Assembly: GCF_036711975.1 (NCBI RefSeq)
Contig: NC_091966.1
Span: 8,315,501-8,379,500 of the forward strand
Reading direction: 5' to 3'
Source of the DNA: Onthophagus taurus
Taxonomy: Eukaryota; Arthropoda; Insecta; Coleoptera; Scarabaeidae
Length of the DNA stretch: 64,000 bases
Each line of letters opens with the position of its first letter. Within the stretch, counting starts at the first letter, position 1. Below, piece by piece: positions 10,945 to 23,300 of the stretch. The notes under the pieces were generated by a model. The model saw nothing but the letters and a program-made list of their open reading frames with translations. It did not search any database and was not told where the DNA came from. Both the position numbers and the translations under genes were made by a program.

Positions 10945-11150
10945 CGATGGAAAATTGTTGCTGACCAGAAATAATAATAATTTAATAGAATCTACACCTG
11001 CGTGTTTACGTAAATATTCCAGCAATAAAACTTAAACTCCTCGCACATTGAATTTAAGATTGAAACATTTAACTATTTTTTTATAGATAACCTCAGCAGC
11101 TTATAAATTCACCAGTTTAAGAACTAGTATTAATAAATAAAATAATAATT
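10945..11150 (+). pseudogene. Odorant receptor stub: promoter block joined to last exon
   Basis: The conserved promoter block begins CGATGGAAAATTGTTG (10945) and runs to about 11045. It is followed within 50 bases by a splice-acceptor-like tract and a 54-base final exon at 11097-11150. That exon encodes ITSAAYKFTSLRTSINK and a stop. It is the same length as the last exon of the intact receptor and shares 12 of 17 residues with it. Exons 1-5 are absent, so a deletion fused the promoter region to intron 5. Downstream sequence near 11285-11315 also matches the 3' flank of the intact gene. It cannot encode a receptor. Confidence 0.75.
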
Positions 11151-11679
11151 AAGTAATGGAGTCAGCAACATTTACGAGGGAAAAGACGTGGAATCACATA
11201 CTCACCTTTAAATCAGCAAATAACAGCTTTACGATTTATTGAGTAACTTTTGAAGTAGTTGGTTATATAATGGATCATTAAATAATCAGATCCGCAGCTA
11301 TAATTTGTATAGTATGCATTTATATTTATATATCTAAAGTTAGATTGTAGATAACGCTAATATAATATGAATAGTTTGCAATTTTCGTCTCTTTAGCAAT
11401 GAAAAACGTCCCATAACCGTTTTACCAATTTTCTTATAGCTTATGCTTATATATGGCATCGATATTATACCGTATTGGAGATCGATTGTAACGCCTCGGC
11501 AGTTGTTGATCAACCAAAATCACAGAATCTCTTTTTCAAAGGAAGTCAAGGTCCCTTGCAGTCGAGGTTACAATATTTGCCCTCCAACACAGTTTCGATG
11601 TGATCTCGATTGTAACACCTCAGCCGCAAGCGACTTCGACTTGGTTAACCAAAATCACACAATCTTTTTTTATAACATT
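11151..11679. other. Receptor 3' flank and gene-free sequence
   Basis: The first 170 bases are duplicated receptor flank. From about 11450 the sequence leads into the minisatellite, with two related segments around 11515 and 11645 (CCAAAATCACA.AATCT). No gene is supported. Confidence 0.4.
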
Positions 11680-11920
11680 CCTTCCCAGAGACATTGACTT
11701 GGCTAAACAAAACTGGCCTAGCCAACATTTCTTGCCTGAGGTGATTGAAGCTGTCCTATATAACCTATCATTATAAACAAACCTGACCGATACCAACATT
11801 TTTTGCTCAAGGTCATTGACCTGGGTAGATAAACCTAACCTATACCAACATTCCATGCACAGGAACATTGATCTGAGTAAACAAGTGTGACCTATGCCAA
11901 TATTCCTTCTCTAGGGTTAT
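11680..11920. repeat. Minisatellite with ~52-bp degenerate units
   Basis: Four or more diverged tandem units of about 50-68 bases each end in CCAACATT or CCAATATT. Inside they carry an AGG..ATTGA.CTG..TA.A.AA segment. Two adjacent units (about 11801-11852 and 11853-11904) are both 52 bases long. Units differ at many positions, so the array is old. Confidence 0.65.
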
Positions 11921-13343
11921 TAGAAAACATCTTTGGCCACGAAGAGCTTGATTGCACTAAATGATTGAAAAGCGATTCTGATGAAAGAGGCAATGATTGT
12001 AAGTAGTTGTAGGACCTATTCTGCCAACAGGAAGCCTTTCTTCCATCAAACATGTTTGTTATAGAGAGGCGACTAAGAAATTACAAGTTGCTTGAAATAT
12101 AGTGCTTTAACAGGAAATCGATTATTTGCAAGGATCGATACCAAGAAAGGTGATAGTGAGTGTGTAACCAATAGAAGGGAATCTATTATCAATTATGCAA
12201 TGTCTATGTTTATATTTTGTTCTGTTTCTTGAAAATTTTAACCTTTTTATAGTTAACCATTTCTTTTTATATAATTCCAATTTTTATATAATACCGTCTT
12301 ATTTATATCCATAATAGGTAAGATTATTGACTTTGTACAGTAAGTCCATCAAACCTTTGTGTTAAATTTCCAAAATGTCATTAATGTCCAATAATGTTCA
12401 ATATCGATTAAAGTGCTGACAACCATAGTTACCTTTATTAGCAATATCGAATATGCTCCTCTTGATTGTCCAATTAAATCTGCCACATGATCATTCGTAT
12501 AAACTCGATGCAGGCGAGTATCGATTATCATTGTAATGTCGAGGGGAGCAAATCGCTTGTTTCCGGTTATTTGGAAGGAAATAGGTAAACGGTGCCTACC
12601 TTGCATGAATATTCTACTATCATTTGTACAGTAGGAGGAGTTGGAATAATACTCGACCTGATCGAATTTGAAATGTCTTTATTCCCAATTTATAGAGTAG
12701 AGCTAGACCACGATCGCCTCGAACGCCAGACCTCAGCAGAGTTTCCGATATTCTCCGTATATTGCAAACTCTGCAGTATTTACAATTGACCCTATTTTGT
12801 GAAATTCCCTTAATCATGGTAATATCAAATAAACGGTTTTCCACAATCGAATTATTCAGAATCAATCTTTAATAAATCGACATCGTTTGATTGATTACTT
12901 TTTATTACTTACTCGAAAATCGAAAACCTTATAAAAACGATAATCAAATTTTTTAAGATAATTTTAGACTACAGTTACAAATTACAATTACAAAAATTAA
13001 ATCTCGCTAATTGTCTATTTTTAGTTGTAGATAATATGCTACACGTGTAATAAAAATTTCATATTATTAAATTTCACAAATTGTTGCATGAATAATTAAA
13101 ATAATCGTATGAACAAATAAAAATAGAACTTTAAACATTGTGTTTACTCATTGTTCTCCGGTTACCAAATTTATTTATTTTATTGTCGTAATCATTTTTA
13201 CAACACCAAATTCGTTAATATGTATATTGGTTTATATTTAACATTTGCTATTATTATTATAAAAACGCAGCTAGTAAATAAAATTGAAACATCAAATGCA
13301 AGTTTTCAATAATAATATAAATGTTATTATATAATTTAAATAG
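11921..13343. other. Gene-free sequence
   Basis: Overlapping open frames on both strands at 12349-12865 are not recognisable. The 12340-12800 part is richer in GC than its flanks and could be an old mobile element. The rest is AT-rich. Confidence 0.4.
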
Positions 13344-13764
13344 TTGAGATGAGAAGACAACAGGAAATAATTTATAGTGGGTTGTTTGAAAGAGATATCA
13401 CCGAAGCGAAATAGGTTCAAAAATCTAACAATAAGATATAGGTGGCCGAACAGCATAGTTCCTTACATATTGGATCCTGCGTACAGTAAGAGTCACTTTA
13501 TTCAACTTTAATTAATTTATGAACTCATTTACGCTACTCACAAATAAATCCTTATTTAGCACCACAGCAAGCTAATACAATACACCGAGTAGTCAAAGAT
13601 ATACATTATATTATTAAAATATAATGTGGACAAAATGATTATTGAAATTGAATAATTATTATTTATTTCTAGGATCCTACTTGGATTGGACGAGTAGGGA
13701 TGTAAAGAGAAATTACAGCAATGATGTAGCCAAAGTTAATGCTATGTATGGATGCAAAAAATAA
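13344..13764 (+). pseudogene. Astacin pseudogene lacking the catalytic exon
   Basis: An inverted relative of the astacin at 9426-10431. The exon 2 equivalent, 13344-13485, reads RQQEIIYSGLFERDI, then a stop and frameshift, then RYRWPNSIVPYILDPAY. It ends at the same donor position as the intact gene. The exon 3 equivalent begins at 13560 (TPQQANTIHRVVKD) and is cut off after about 45 bases. The last-exon equivalent, 13673-13764, has a premature stop followed by a frameshift, then VAKVNAMYGCKK and a stop. The whole zinc-site exon (HExxH) is missing, as is the signal-peptide exon. It therefore cannot make a protease. Confidence 0.85.
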
Positions 13765-14133
13765 TGTATTTAATTGCTTTCCAGAATTAATAATATTAAT
13801 TTAATTTAATATACTTAAGATATATATTAGTGAAATGATAATTCCGAGAAATTCAATTTTGACAATATCGAATTTATCGATAGCTCTCTCTAAAATTTTG
13901 CTGAATACCGCCATCATTGATGTTGGACGGGTTAATACAATTGACACGGCTTCAATATTGGCATTGTGATCAGTACATCACACTGAAATTAATTGAGATT
14001 AAAATCGGCAGAATACGAATGTATTAGAAATTGCCACAAATATATGGGCTGAACACAACATTTCATATGAATGCAATCTAACTCTTCTACTGGATTATTC
14101 TGGATTGTTTCAAAAAGAACACAAAAACATAAC

Positions 14134-14421
14134 TTATAAAACAGAGAGATCTCTGATGGGGGAGTTCTTAAATTTGTCCCACCTAGTCTTTCCAGAGATT
14201 GTCTCCAGAGACTTAATTTTTGTTAGTCTTAACATACTCTTAGTTTTCTTTGTGTCTTCACGTATTTCATAGCGGTAAGTCACTATTATGCGGATAGTCT
14301 TATATATCTGCAAATTTTGTTGATTATACCAACGTGCTGAAAGTTTTGAGCCCAAGTTTTTACTGGAACAGATTCCTGACCACCACGTAATACCATTTAA
14401 TTTTTCACTAGAGATGACCAA
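14134..14421 (-). mobile_element. Non-LTR retrotransposon RT C-terminal fragment
   Basis: An open segment on the minus strand reads TIRIIVTYRYEIREDTKKTKSM and continues with KIKSLETISGKTRWDKFKN. This matches the RP.LTY..E.R.DT.KTK.ML...EMK.LR.I.GKT..D..RN block of the LINE family seen elsewhere in the window. It is only a fragment with no start or catalytic part. Confidence 0.65.
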
Positions 14422-14518
14422 CTCTTTTGCAAAGAAACCGCTTTTCGCTTTGTATATTCGGCAAGTTCAGTAGTTACTGTTTTCAGGATCATTATGCCTC
14501 GGATGACTTTTAGCTATT

Positions 14519-14824
14519 TCAAAAATAAATTCTGTGGCAATCAAATTTTGTGCTTAAATATCGTCCTCTATTTGCTAATTCCAGTAAATTAGCAGCTATA
14601 TGTATTGGTTTTATCGATTTAATCATTCTTGACATTAAAATACTTTTAATTGTGTTCCACTCATCTTGAAGTATAGATGTTGATAATAATTGTCGTGATA
14701 TAGCAGCTTCTATTTCCAAAAAGGAAAAAACCTTTGATATTATAGGAGCATTTGCTTCAAAATATTTAATCCAAGTCCCTAGGTATTCCCTGATTTTCTT
14801 GATATTACAGACATTATAGAGCAT
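14519..14824 (-). mobile_element. hAT-like transposase fragment
   Basis: The minus-strand open frame contains WNTIKSILMSRMIKSIKPIHIAANLLELANRGRYLS in register. The KPIH.AA.LL......G..LS pattern is typical of the segment before the C-terminal dimerisation region of hAT-related transposases. Neither the N-terminal BED finger nor the C-terminal dimerisation block is visible nearby. Confidence 0.45.
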
Positions 14825-14904
14825 TTTTAACTGAACTCTTGGACGATAGATGTCTCTTATAGCCGATGTTGAACAATATTTTAATCTGTATTTAGAGGGT
14901 TACC

Positions 14905-14967
14905 TTACGGGTAATATTAAGGTAACTTAGCAGGTAATATTACGTAATATTACCGCGGTAATATTAC
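14905..14967. repeat. Clustered TAATATTAC palindrome
   Basis: A perfect 22-bp palindrome at 14933-14954 is built from GGTAATATTAC and its reverse complement. A third copy (GCGGTAATATTAC, 14955-14967) follows directly, and a diverged copy (GGGTAATATTAAGG) lies at 14909-14922. Confidence 0.7.
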
Positions 14968-15640
14968 TTTTTACATCACTAATTGTGACCATATTCAAAA
15001 TTCCAGTGGATTTAAATCTGGATTTCTCACTATTAGAAAAATCATTATATCGTGGTATTTTCAAATTGGTAATAACTTTATTGTTGGTAAAAATGATTAT
15101 TGCACACGGAAATTTGATCAATGTTGACAATTAACAAGCAATTGTCGAAACATGAGCGGAGAAATAAGCCAACTTTGCTTATGTTAAAAAATAAAAATTT
15201 TAGAAGAAAATATACATTTAAACATTTAAAAATAAATAATTCGAGAACCGATAGACTTAGACAATTTAAATAAGAGTACCTTTTTTATGTAAAATTGAGT
15301 GCTCTTTGTGATTTGTAGCTCTTGTTGGTCGTAGCTCGACAGCCAAAAAAGTTATGATTTGATTTATCAAACGAGCAGTGTGTATCTAGCGCCCTCTACG
15401 AGCCATAACAAAACAAGTTTCAAATTCGTATTTCTCATGCTCGAAAACATAAAACTACCAAATTTTATGTTGATAGTAGAAAAAGCTTAAAAATTATCAA
15501 GAAATTTCGAAATAAGAATTTAACTTTCAACACCCTGTGCCTCGAAAACCACTGACATTTGTATAAGAGATCAAATCATCATATTTTGGTGTCTAATATC
15601 TCCAGTATTCGGATTTCTCATTCTTTCTGACTCACCCTGT
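14968..15640. mobile_element. Probable TIR-element 3' end and spacer
   Basis: The stretch ends with TTCTTTCTGACTCACCCTGTA followed by TA. This is the same kind of terminus (TACAG...CTGTA at a TA target) as the elements at 38-47 kb. No matching left end was found, so this is a truncated or single-ended copy. The sequence from about 15290 to 15640 is probably element interior. Confidence 0.45.
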
Positions 15641-16094
15641 ATATGTACATGACAAATTAGTCAAATTACTATAAAATTAAAAATTACACATTCACAGCGA
15701 CATCTCTACAACGATGTTGAAAGCTACAATTCTCGTATCACAAAGATAGATGTCACCACATTTTAGCAATAATTATTTCGTACACAAATTAAACTTATAA
15801 AATATAATACTTCGTAAAAAAAAAATAAATTATGGAACTCTAGCATCATTTCAAAACACAAAACGTTATGTCAAATTTAAATATACTTCAAAATATTTCA
15901 TAAAATTTCACAATTTCACAATTTCATTTATAACTAGCTTCAGAGCAATAATTCCATCTCACTCTTCCGTTGTTAGTTATCTCGCTCTTCTCGTACCGTT
16001 AGTTGTTGAGGTTATAAATTAACGTGTTTTTTATTACTAATTTTAAGTAAATCATCTCAAATTTCGTTAAATATCACCGAATAAGTACTAAAAA

Positions 16095-16949
16095 ATGGCT
16101 TTACGTGTACAATTTGAAAATAATAACGAAGTTGGGGTGTTTGCCAAGTTAACAAATGCGTATTGTTTAGTAAGCATTGGGGGCTCAGAAAATTTTTATA
16201 GGTTAGTATAAATTTAACGTTACTCAAGATAGGTATGTTTAATAAATGCAACTTTTTGTAGTACATTTGAAGGAGAATTATCAGATAACATACCAGTTGT
16301 ACATACTTCGTTAGCAGGATGTAGAATAATTGGTAGGATGTGTGTAGGGAATAAGAACGGATTACTCCTCCCTAATTCAACTTTTGATACTGAATTACAA
16401 CACATAAGAAACGCCTTACCAGAAAAAATTAAAATACAAAGGGTGGAAGAACGTTTATCTGCTTTGGGAAATGTTATAGCATGTAACGATTACGTCGCTT
16501 TGGTACATCCAGATTTAGATAGAGAAACAGAAGAAATAATTGCAGATATTTTACAAGTTGAAGTATTTCGACAAACAATAGCCAGTAATGTTTTGGTGGG
16601 TTCATATTGTGCTTTAAGTAATCAAGGTGGTTTAGTACATCCACAAACGTCCATTCAAGATCAAGAAGAATTATCATCCCTTTTACAAGTTCCATTAGTT
16701 GTAAGTAAATCTTTTTTTATATAGAAAATGTTTAATCAATTTTTAATTCTGTTATAGGCCGGAACTGTAAATAGAGGAAGTGAAGTGGTATCCGCCGGGA
16801 TGGTTGTTAATGATTGGACTGCATTTTGTGGCATGGATACAACATCAACAGAATTAAGTGTTATTGAGTCTATTTTTAAATTAAATGAATCCGCCCCATC
16901 TTCAATTGCTACAACAATGAGAGCAAGTCTTATTGAAAGCATGTCATAA
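16095..16949 (+). CDS. eIF6: Eukaryotic translation initiation factor 6
   Basis: It binds the 60S ribosomal subunit and prevents premature joining with 40S. It is also required for nucleolar 60S biogenesis. Three exons (16095-16201, 16262-16700, 16758-16949) total 738 bp and encode 245 aa, exactly the usual eIF6 length. It starts [20 protein letters not shown] and contains the strongly conserved [21 protein letters not shown] and VFRQTIA segments. It ends SLIESMS. The five-fold repeated fold (pentein) cannot be seen directly, but the conservation runs end to end. Introns are 60 and 57 bp. A likely poly(A) signal AATAAA lies at 17090-17095. It is an ordinary single-copy housekeeping gene. Confidence 0.98.
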
Positions 16950-18179
16950 AATTAAATTGTCCATCAAATGCATTGAATGGAATTTTTTCATCATACAATT
17001 AAAGTACATTTTATGAATGGTTTGTGTGAATAACAAAAAATAATTATTAAAATATGAATAATCTTGTTTATATATAAAAAATAAAATAATATTCATTTTG
17101 AATATGTATTTTAACAATATGATCTTTTATTATACAATTTTAAATTATATAAAATCCATGGTAATCATCCTATTTTCCCATTTAGGCCCAGTTTTGCTAT
17201 CCTCTAAAGGGATTGAATGTATCAAACTTGGACAAAGTAGAACATTGATTTGAAGAGATGAATATGGAAATACTACCAGATCTGATTACGCAATATTGAA
17301 ATATATCTTATATGTTATATAACAAACTTTATTGCATAATATAACAATAATAACCTGAAACATCCAACAAAAATTAAAGTAATTGCAATAAAAAGAAGAA
17401 TGATAATAGTTATAGAAACAAATTAGCAGCTTCAAAGGTTATTCAATTCCTATAAATCTTGAGTGTTAAAAACAGCAACATCACCAAAAATTTAGATAGT
17501 ATAACAGAGAGAACTGACATAGTTGGTCTTTCTGCAGATAAGTTGTTTTGAACCACTAGATGAAAGGTGATGTCTCTGCTAAGAAGATAAAAGTTACAGC
17601 GCGCAACTGATTTTTGCAAGAATGCTTGACACCTAGTTCTTAATTTGTTATCGCCCAATTCCTGTAAGTCAAATATCACTTAATTAATGCAGTGTTATTA
17701 CCATCTGATTTATGGGGATTTGCGCAAATTACAGATAAGGACTCTCCTAAGTGGTTTTTCAGTGTTCCTCACATTGAGAGAAAGATAATAACAAATTGTT
17801 GTTTTCGAAATACTTAATTATTGTTGCCTATGTTGTCTACTGAATTTTGAAAAAAGTGAAAGCAAAGAAATTGGCGAGATGGTATCAACACATCTTAAAC
17901 AACATTCGAACATACAATATTTATTACTTTGGTAAATAATTGCTGGAACTGCGTCTCGCAAATAACTTTATCGATTAATTGCTATAGGAATTCCGCTTGC
18001 GGTTGAAGATGGGCGGATCGAGTAGTCCGACAAAAACCATTTCCGGTCCCATGACCGAATAAATGAGGATAGTTTCCAGGTGAAACTAGCAACCACCCGA
18101 CGTAAAATGCTATTGTTTGCTTACAGATACATCAATCTGCCTCGAAATTAGACGGTCCAAACGATGACGAGGTTGGCGA
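16950..18179. other. eIF6 3' region and gene-free sequence
   Basis: Contains the eIF6 3' UTR up to about 17120, then AT-rich sequence. An open frame at 17443-17679 (minus) is not recognisable. Confidence 0.45.
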
Positions 18180-18900
18180 GAAACTGGAAAACGAGGACGA
18201 ATACGGAAAACAAACTCACCAAGAAACAAAAGTGACAAGAAAACTTTTCATAAAGATCATGGAAACATTAACGAGCGAGTATATAAACATATCGAACGAA
18301 CAACAAGGATTCAGGAAAAATAGATCAACCCAAGATTATCAAGATGGTATCCAATCTTCATAATCAGGCAAGTAGTAGAGAACTCAAAGTATTTCGCAGG
18401 ATAAGATTAAACAATGTAATTGATATTCTAAAAGGGAAACATATTCCAAAAAACAGTAGATATCATCCACTATACAACCACTTACATACTAGTTGAGCAA
18501 ACACTGACACAAGAAATACAAACGCTAACCAGAATCCGACAAGGAGTATCTTTACGCCCACAATTGTTCAAAAAAAAGGGGACACTCACAACGGGCAAAA
18601 TCTTTCGAACAATAGAAATGAAGATTCTCAGAAATATTTCAAGATACACACTAAGACATAGAAAAAGAAACAGATATAAAACATGAATGTGAGGTGGAAG
18701 ACATAATTAGATGGGGATGTAAACATAGAAGAGCCAGAATGGTCATTTGAGAAGAATAGAGCGCGAGATGGCAGACCACGGACACGACGACTTTTGCGAA
18801 GACCTCCAATGAGATGGATATAATCATGGACAACAACATCTTAAAAGAACTGAAGTGTTCGAAATTACAGTCCTAAGACCTATAATATGCGAAAGAAGAA
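18180..18900 (+). mobile_element. Non-LTR retrotransposon relic, internally deleted
   Basis: Pieces in order are ISNEQQGFRKNRST near 18295-18335 (RT domain start), then RIRQGVSL near 18535 (damaged GVRQGC.LSP), then EMKILRNISRYTLRHRKRNR near 18615-18675, and finally DGRPRTRR near 18770 (usually GRPRKRW). The catalytic YADD region is missing between the second and third pieces, so the copy carries a large internal deletion as well as stops and frameshifts. Confidence 0.65.
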
Positions 18901-20375
18901 GATATGGGTAATTATACATTTATTGTATTTCGTTTTAAATAAATACAGCTATAGGTATGAATTACACTGTTAACTATACATTAAAATAGCAACCAAGTTA
19001 TATATAGCTACCACTATATTAAGAACTTAACCAAAATCTTAATTAAACTATTCTTAGGAATATCTCAAAATGTAGCAGAACACCGCTAGCTATCCAATTA
19101 TTATTCTGCAATACATCTACTATTATCGAGATTAATACAAAGATTTTAATCTTTACAAATTAGTTTGCATCAGAAGTGTACGTAACATCGTTCTCTAGGG
19201 ATATTATGATATATTATTCAAAGACGTGTCCAAATAATTTTTAATTTTAAAAAAATGACGCTTTATAGAAAACAAACACTTCTTCGTATTTTGTAATAGA
19301 TAAACCTAAGTGAGGGAAAAATCCTTTAATATGAGAAATCTTAATACAATAAGAAATCTCTCTTTTCTTAAGAACTGTTTAATTTATGTTGAACATTTTA
19401 CCATATCATAATATTTAAACAGTATGAAGGCTAAAAAAGTATTTAACATTTTTATGAATGTAAAAGAATCTAGATATAATCTCTTTGTTTTTTAATATTT
19501 CTTGGTATTCACATTTCTTTTTAAATATTATCATACCCGCAACGAAAAAATCAATAGCGTCGGTCATGAGCAGTACAGACAATACGCCATATGGTTCGCT
19601 GATGACCAACATTGCCACACGCAGAGATTCAGCGACTATCTGCTTATCGGTTTAATTGAAAGAAAAGATCGTGACTTGTAAACAATGCAAAGTGTTGGAA
19701 GTGATTAATTTAAAAAAAAATTGTGGAAAACAGTGATTATTCAAACGTAATCTACTAACTAATTTTATTAATAGGTAAGATATTTTTAGAAATTTTAATT
19801 TATTAAAACGAACTCAGAAAAGTTAGAATTAAAGTTTAATTATAATTTATTCGATAATAATTAAATTCGTTTATAATCGAAATTTAATCAAAAATTAAAA
19901 ATTCTTTTTTTTTTTTTGTTATTTGAAAAAGTAATTCAAGTTCAAATTAAGTTTCATAAGTTTTTTTTGGAGATTATTAATTAATCTATGTATTATTTTT
20001 ATAATAAATTTAAAAAGATCGGATTAACGTTTCGAATATCGTCTCAGATTAAAAAAAAATCATTATTCGCATGAACGAAAAAAACGATTATCAGTTTTGT
20101 AACTGGATGAGCTTTAATATACCGTAAAATCGATAACTCATTATGGACAAACATTCCCAGGAATGCAATTTCAACCATAATCCACAGTTGGAGAATTAGA
20201 ACTGTCGATGAACTCTGTTGGGAATTCATCTCTTGGAAATTTACGTTAATTACGGAACTGTATTGCAAATATTCAAAGTTAGCGTTAAAGCTTCATTAAA
20301 CAGCAAAATTACAAAATTATAAAAAATAATGCGATTCATAAGAATTTAATGTTAGAAATTGTTTCTAGGATAATA
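18901..20375. other. Upstream region of the FAM234-like gene
   Basis: AT-rich. A possible non-coding first exon around 19640-19770 ends at a GTAAGA donor near 19774. It would join the acceptor at 20367-20368, seven bases before the start codon. No other gene is supported. Confidence 0.35.
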
Positions 20376-23300
20376 ATGGCTACATATCCTGGAATGTCTT
20401 TAAGTGGTGAAGTTAGGGAAAGTGTATCTTTAGATGAAGATGATTTAAGTGATGTTGAAGACGAAGTTTTTATAAGAGATGGAAAAAATGGTTATAAGGT
20501 TAAAATTAATTATTTATTCTTTTACTTTATTATTTATAAAAAAACTCAAATTTTTAGTTTTCTGAAGATGCGGGTTTAAAAAGACCATTAATGGCTCCTA
20601 GGCGAAAATTATCATCAAAACCGGATTTTGCCAGCCGAATTAAAAATCGTCCTCCTTGTAGGAGGTTATGCCAACCATGTTGTTATGTATTTATTGGATT
20701 AGGTTTGATGACAGGTATTTAATTAATAATAGTTGACAAATATATAGATACTTCAAAAGTAATTTGCCAAGCAAAGAGAGTTTTAAAACAATTTTATCAA
20801 ATTCGGCTAATTAATTTCAAATAAATTTTACACCTTAGGTGATTTATTCAGCGTGTAGCCTCATATCTTAGTGGCAACGTATAGCGGAAACTACAGTGTA
20901 AAGACTCCCAAGAGCCTGATACTGTCACGTTTTCATTCTAATATATTCCTAGCTTTGACTGTAAGGATTTTAATGAACGTTTTTTTATATCTTATACAAT
21001 GAAAAGTGATCTATAGAAATCGAAAGCTTTCCTTGTTTAATTTTATCACGAATCAGATTTTTTATTTGACTTTGAATGGTACTAACGATTGAACATGTAT
21101 TGATCAAGAAACATCCCGAAATAATTTTTGACTGAAAAAATTCTCTCAAAATATTCAAAAGAGGATTTGTTTTATGTCTCTTTTACGTGCATGGTGTTGT
21201 GCTGGATTATTGATAAAATGTCAAGTTTTCAGAAGAGTATGACACCAGTTATAAGAAAAAAAAATCACAGAGATTATTATGATATAGATTTTGCCTTTTC
21301 GCTTATACCATACGGTGTTGGGGCCTCGATTTTAGTACTCTTTCCTATTCTTCTTTCCCCTTTACTAAATCACACTCTTGATGCTGTCCACCCACATCGT
21401 GGTGGGTTTCCCGTTTACCCTCTTCTCCTTCTCCTAACCTCCATCATCCTATTCAGTAGCCTCTCATCCCCAACGTTGCGGATTTGTTTGCTAATCATCA
21501 TTATTTTCCTTTTTTGCGTTTATTTCCATTCCTGCACTCTGTACTTTAATGTTCCATTTGTAGAGTGCGGGTAGCAACTTTTTAATTGTGTCCGCCAGTA
21601 ATAGGTACTATGTCATCCGCAGAGACAAGACTTTGGAGGCTTACTTCTTCCATTCTGCAGTGTCCGAGTTTTAAGTTCAGTGCCCTTTCTTTAAGATTTA
21701 TCTCCTTGTTTGATCCATTTTTCTATATTCAAACTTTTAGACTCCATCTCTCTTATTTAACTATTCCTGCTGTTCTTTTGTACAGCCCTCTTGTGACTTT
21801 GATCAACATGTCAGGTATTGATGCCCGACAATTCGTTTCGATGCCAGGATAATTTCTTTATTTATTCATTCCTTGCATCTGCACAATAACAGCTAAGCAC
21901 TTGATCCTATAATTTTTTAACTTACGTTTATCTCTATAATATAAATGACTAAAATATAAATAATAAATACATGTAAAAATTTAGCTCAATTAAAAATAAA
22001 CATTTACTCATTATCATTTTATTATTTCGTAGCATTGATAATATTAACGATAGTATTAGTATCTTTGTATCCACTACCATTGGAAAAATTGAAAAGCTGG
22101 ATAATCACAAAAACGAAACATAGATATACAGAAAAAGTTTTACCATGCGCCGATTTAGCCGTCACAGACGTTTGGACGTTAACTTTGCCAAAATTAACTT
22201 CGGAATCTGTTATTAGAGCTGTAGATATAAATTCGGATGGAGTTGATGATTTCATTTTTGGTTTTGGAACCGGTAACATTTATTTATCTTTGTAATGTAT
22301 TCATATTTTAATCTTAACGAAACTACTTTTAAGGTGATAACTATAACATGAACCCAGATGTTTATTGTCAAATGTTTTTTAACATCCCTCCACCTTGCGG
22401 TGGTGGTTTAATAGCTTTAAACGGAATAACCGGTGATGTGATATGGCGAAAATGGCTGGGTCACACTATTTTTACGATTTTTTGTGATGTAGATGTAAAT
22501 GCTGATGGAATTTTTGATTGTTTAGCAACTGGAAAAGGAGGGGTATATATATTTCTTAATAAATTTGTAAATATTCATCCTTTTTTGTCGATAGATATTT
22601 TGCGTTATAAATTCAAGAAACGGTTCCATAATATGGAAATTTGATAACAAATTTAATCCACCTCAACCGCTTATTTTAGATATATACATGGCGAATTTTA
22701 TTGAAGACGTTGACAACGATGGTGTAGATGATGTTTTAGCGGCACATACCTCACAAACAGGTTACTATAAAATAATCTCAATTGTTTGATTAAGCAGAGT
22801 AGAGGAAACTCGATAAAATATAGGGTATAATCCAAAGATAATGATAAAAAATTAATTATTTTTAGATATTGCGAAAGTTGGTCATATGATTTTGATATCT
22901 GGAAAAACTGGTGATGAAATGAAACGCGTTGAAACGCCGAAAGGAATCGAAACTTATTTTACTCCCCAAATTATAGCTAATAATCGGAGTACATTTGTTA
23001 TTTTCGGTACTGGTAGTCCTACATCACCAGGAAATCTTAGTGTTGTTTTATTAAAAGATATTACCCAAGGAGTTATGGTAACATTATTTAATTCTAGAAG
23101 GTGATTTGTGATAAACAGGTGTATATTAAAAAAATACATTTATTTTTAACAAAATCTAGTATCAAAATTTACCTGCTTGATGTAGTTTTTTTTAAATATG
23201 ATTTCGCATGATCAATAAATATTAGAAGAAACTTTTGAAACCGATCCACTGCGTCAAGAGACCTATTGATCAGTAAAAGCATATCCTCGACTGAAGTGTG

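Noticed and set aside
12349-12865. Overlapping open frames of 65-85 codons on both strands
   Set aside because: No motif, no splice context and no family match. They may be parts of an old element but this is unsupported.
14134-14421. Reading as a hAT C-terminal dimerisation region (WWSGICSS)
   Set aside because: The downstream residues (EIREDTKKTKSML, then GKTRWDKF) match the LINE family seen elsewhere much better.
14933-14967. Integrated rolling-circle virus origin
   Set aside because: Only the nonanucleotide is present. There is no GC-rich stem, iterons or Rep traces. It is kept only as a low-interest repeat observation.
21128-21574. 148-codon hydrophobic open frame in an intron of the FAM234-like gene
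   Set aside because: It overlaps transposon debris with an RT motif on the opposite strand, has a low-complexity Leu/Ser-rich composition, and shows no family resemblance.
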